Shown piece by piece: positions 21,159-21,516 of a DNA stretch of 21,516 nt. This DNA comes from HRBIN15 sp039630445 (lineage in GTDB: Bacteria; Armatimonadota; Fimbriimonadia; Fimbriimonadales; GBS-DC): the NCBI GenBank assembly GCA_039630445.1, contig JBCNVA010000111.1, positions 1 through 21,516 on the forward strand, given 5' to 3'. The notes beneath the pieces are model-generated. The model was not told the DNA's origin, did not search any database, and saw nothing but the letters and a program-made list of their open reading frames with translations. How positions within the stretch are numbered: position 1 is the first letter of the stretch; every line of letters starts with the position of its first letter. Both the position numbers and the translations under genes were made by a program.

Positions 21159-21516
21159 CCGTTCGCCAGTTGCCGGGCGGGTCGTTGCGCAAGCCCAGCC
21201 AGCAGAGGCGTCCAAACAGGAGGGCGATGACTGCTGTCAGTGCCGCCAGCCAACGCGGGTCTATGTCCCAAGGGCGTGGCGCCTTCTGCAGGGTTTCGGG
21301 CGGCAGGAAGGGCGCACCAATCAGCGCGAACAGCCCCGCTACCATCGTGAACACCGACATGGTAATCAGGATCAACCAGCCTGCCGCATGGCGCAGCAGA
21401 AGCAGCACACCGCCCGCTACCTGCAACAGGGCGAAAAACTTCAGGCTCAGGGGCATCGGCGTCCCCCGCCACGCCAAATAGAGCGTGCTTGCCCCTATCA
21501 CAAGCCATGCCAGCGC
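21154..21516 (-). CDS. Small multi-TM membrane protein, C-terminal part (cut by window edge)
   Basis: The frame is open from the right window edge to TAA at 21156-21154, giving 120 residues, so the true start probably lies outside. It has about four hydrophobic helices: an opening LAWLVIGASTLYLAW, FFALLQVAGGVLLLL, WLILITMSVFTMVAGLFALI, and a last LAALTAVIALLFGRLCWLGL after the loop LPPETLQKAPRPWDIDPR. I do not recognise the family. The short helical hairpins resemble DoxX-like or other small integral proteins, but no motif decides. Its stop codon is embedded in the pcm -10 box. Confidence 0.65.
   Translation of the reverse strand, partial: ALAWLVIGASTLYLAWRGTPMPLSLKFFALLQVAGGVLLLLRHAAGWLILITMSVFTMVAGLFALIGAPFLPPETLQKAPRPWDIDPRWLAALTAVIALLFGRLCWLGLRNDPPGNWRTV

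Overview
The window is about 21.5 kb of GC-rich, gene-dense bacterial chromosome. I see no rRNA, tRNA, CRISPR array, transposase, integrase or phage gene. The contents are housekeeping and respiratory genes: type I glutamine synthetase, TsaD, TrpD, GlmM, GrpE, the three-subunit proton-translocating transhydrogenase and Pcm. Among them are transporters and a degraded toxin-antitoxin pair. The organism cannot be fixed from sequence alone. The Gram-negative-style lipoprotein and periplasmic proteins, the frequent TATAAT boxes 7-18 nt from start codons, and the load of small palindromic repeats would fit a deep-branching, possibly thermophilic phylum such as Armatimonadota. That is an inference of low confidence.

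Layout. At 1-446 (minus) lies the N-terminal part of a coiled-coil protein that runs off the window. It is divergent from a plus-strand group at 487-5052: a lipoprotein sugar/sorbosone-dehydrogenase-like beta-propeller, an overlapping monohaem cytochrome c that is its likely electron acceptor, and a P2-like cation ATPase. A long inverted repeat and a G/C hairpin (5076-5242) separate these from the converging glnA (5263-6678, minus). A DUF2784-MFS fusion gene (6907-8496, plus) is divergent from glnA and converges on a zinc-ribbon ABC exporter (8522-10843, minus). From there to the right edge everything is on the minus strand. In transcription order (right to left) it reads: partial membrane protein, pcm, pntA1-pntA2-pntB, grpE-glmM, hicB-hicA(broken), trpD, a two-TM sensor-like protein, tsaD, a TlpA-like thioredoxin and the ABC exporter.

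How the genes work together. The dehydrogenase and cytochrome c form an evident redox pair at the outer face of the membrane. The transhydrogenase genes form a tightly overlapped operon linking the proton gradient to NADPH. glnA carries the adenylylation tyrosine and a leader of about 175 nt. Several genes look leaderless, with a -10 box 7 nt before the start codon, and two -10 boxes overlap the stop codon of the preceding gene.

No clearly new multi-gene system is visible. The items most worth a second look are: the in-frame amber codon that kills hicA beside an intact hicB; the DUF2784-MFS fusion; a P-type ATPase lacking most SERCA calcium ligands; a palindromic intergenic repeat expanded in frame inside a lipoprotein linker; a second palindromic repeat inserted in frame in tsaD; and a hairpin that can mask the ATPase ribosome binding site.
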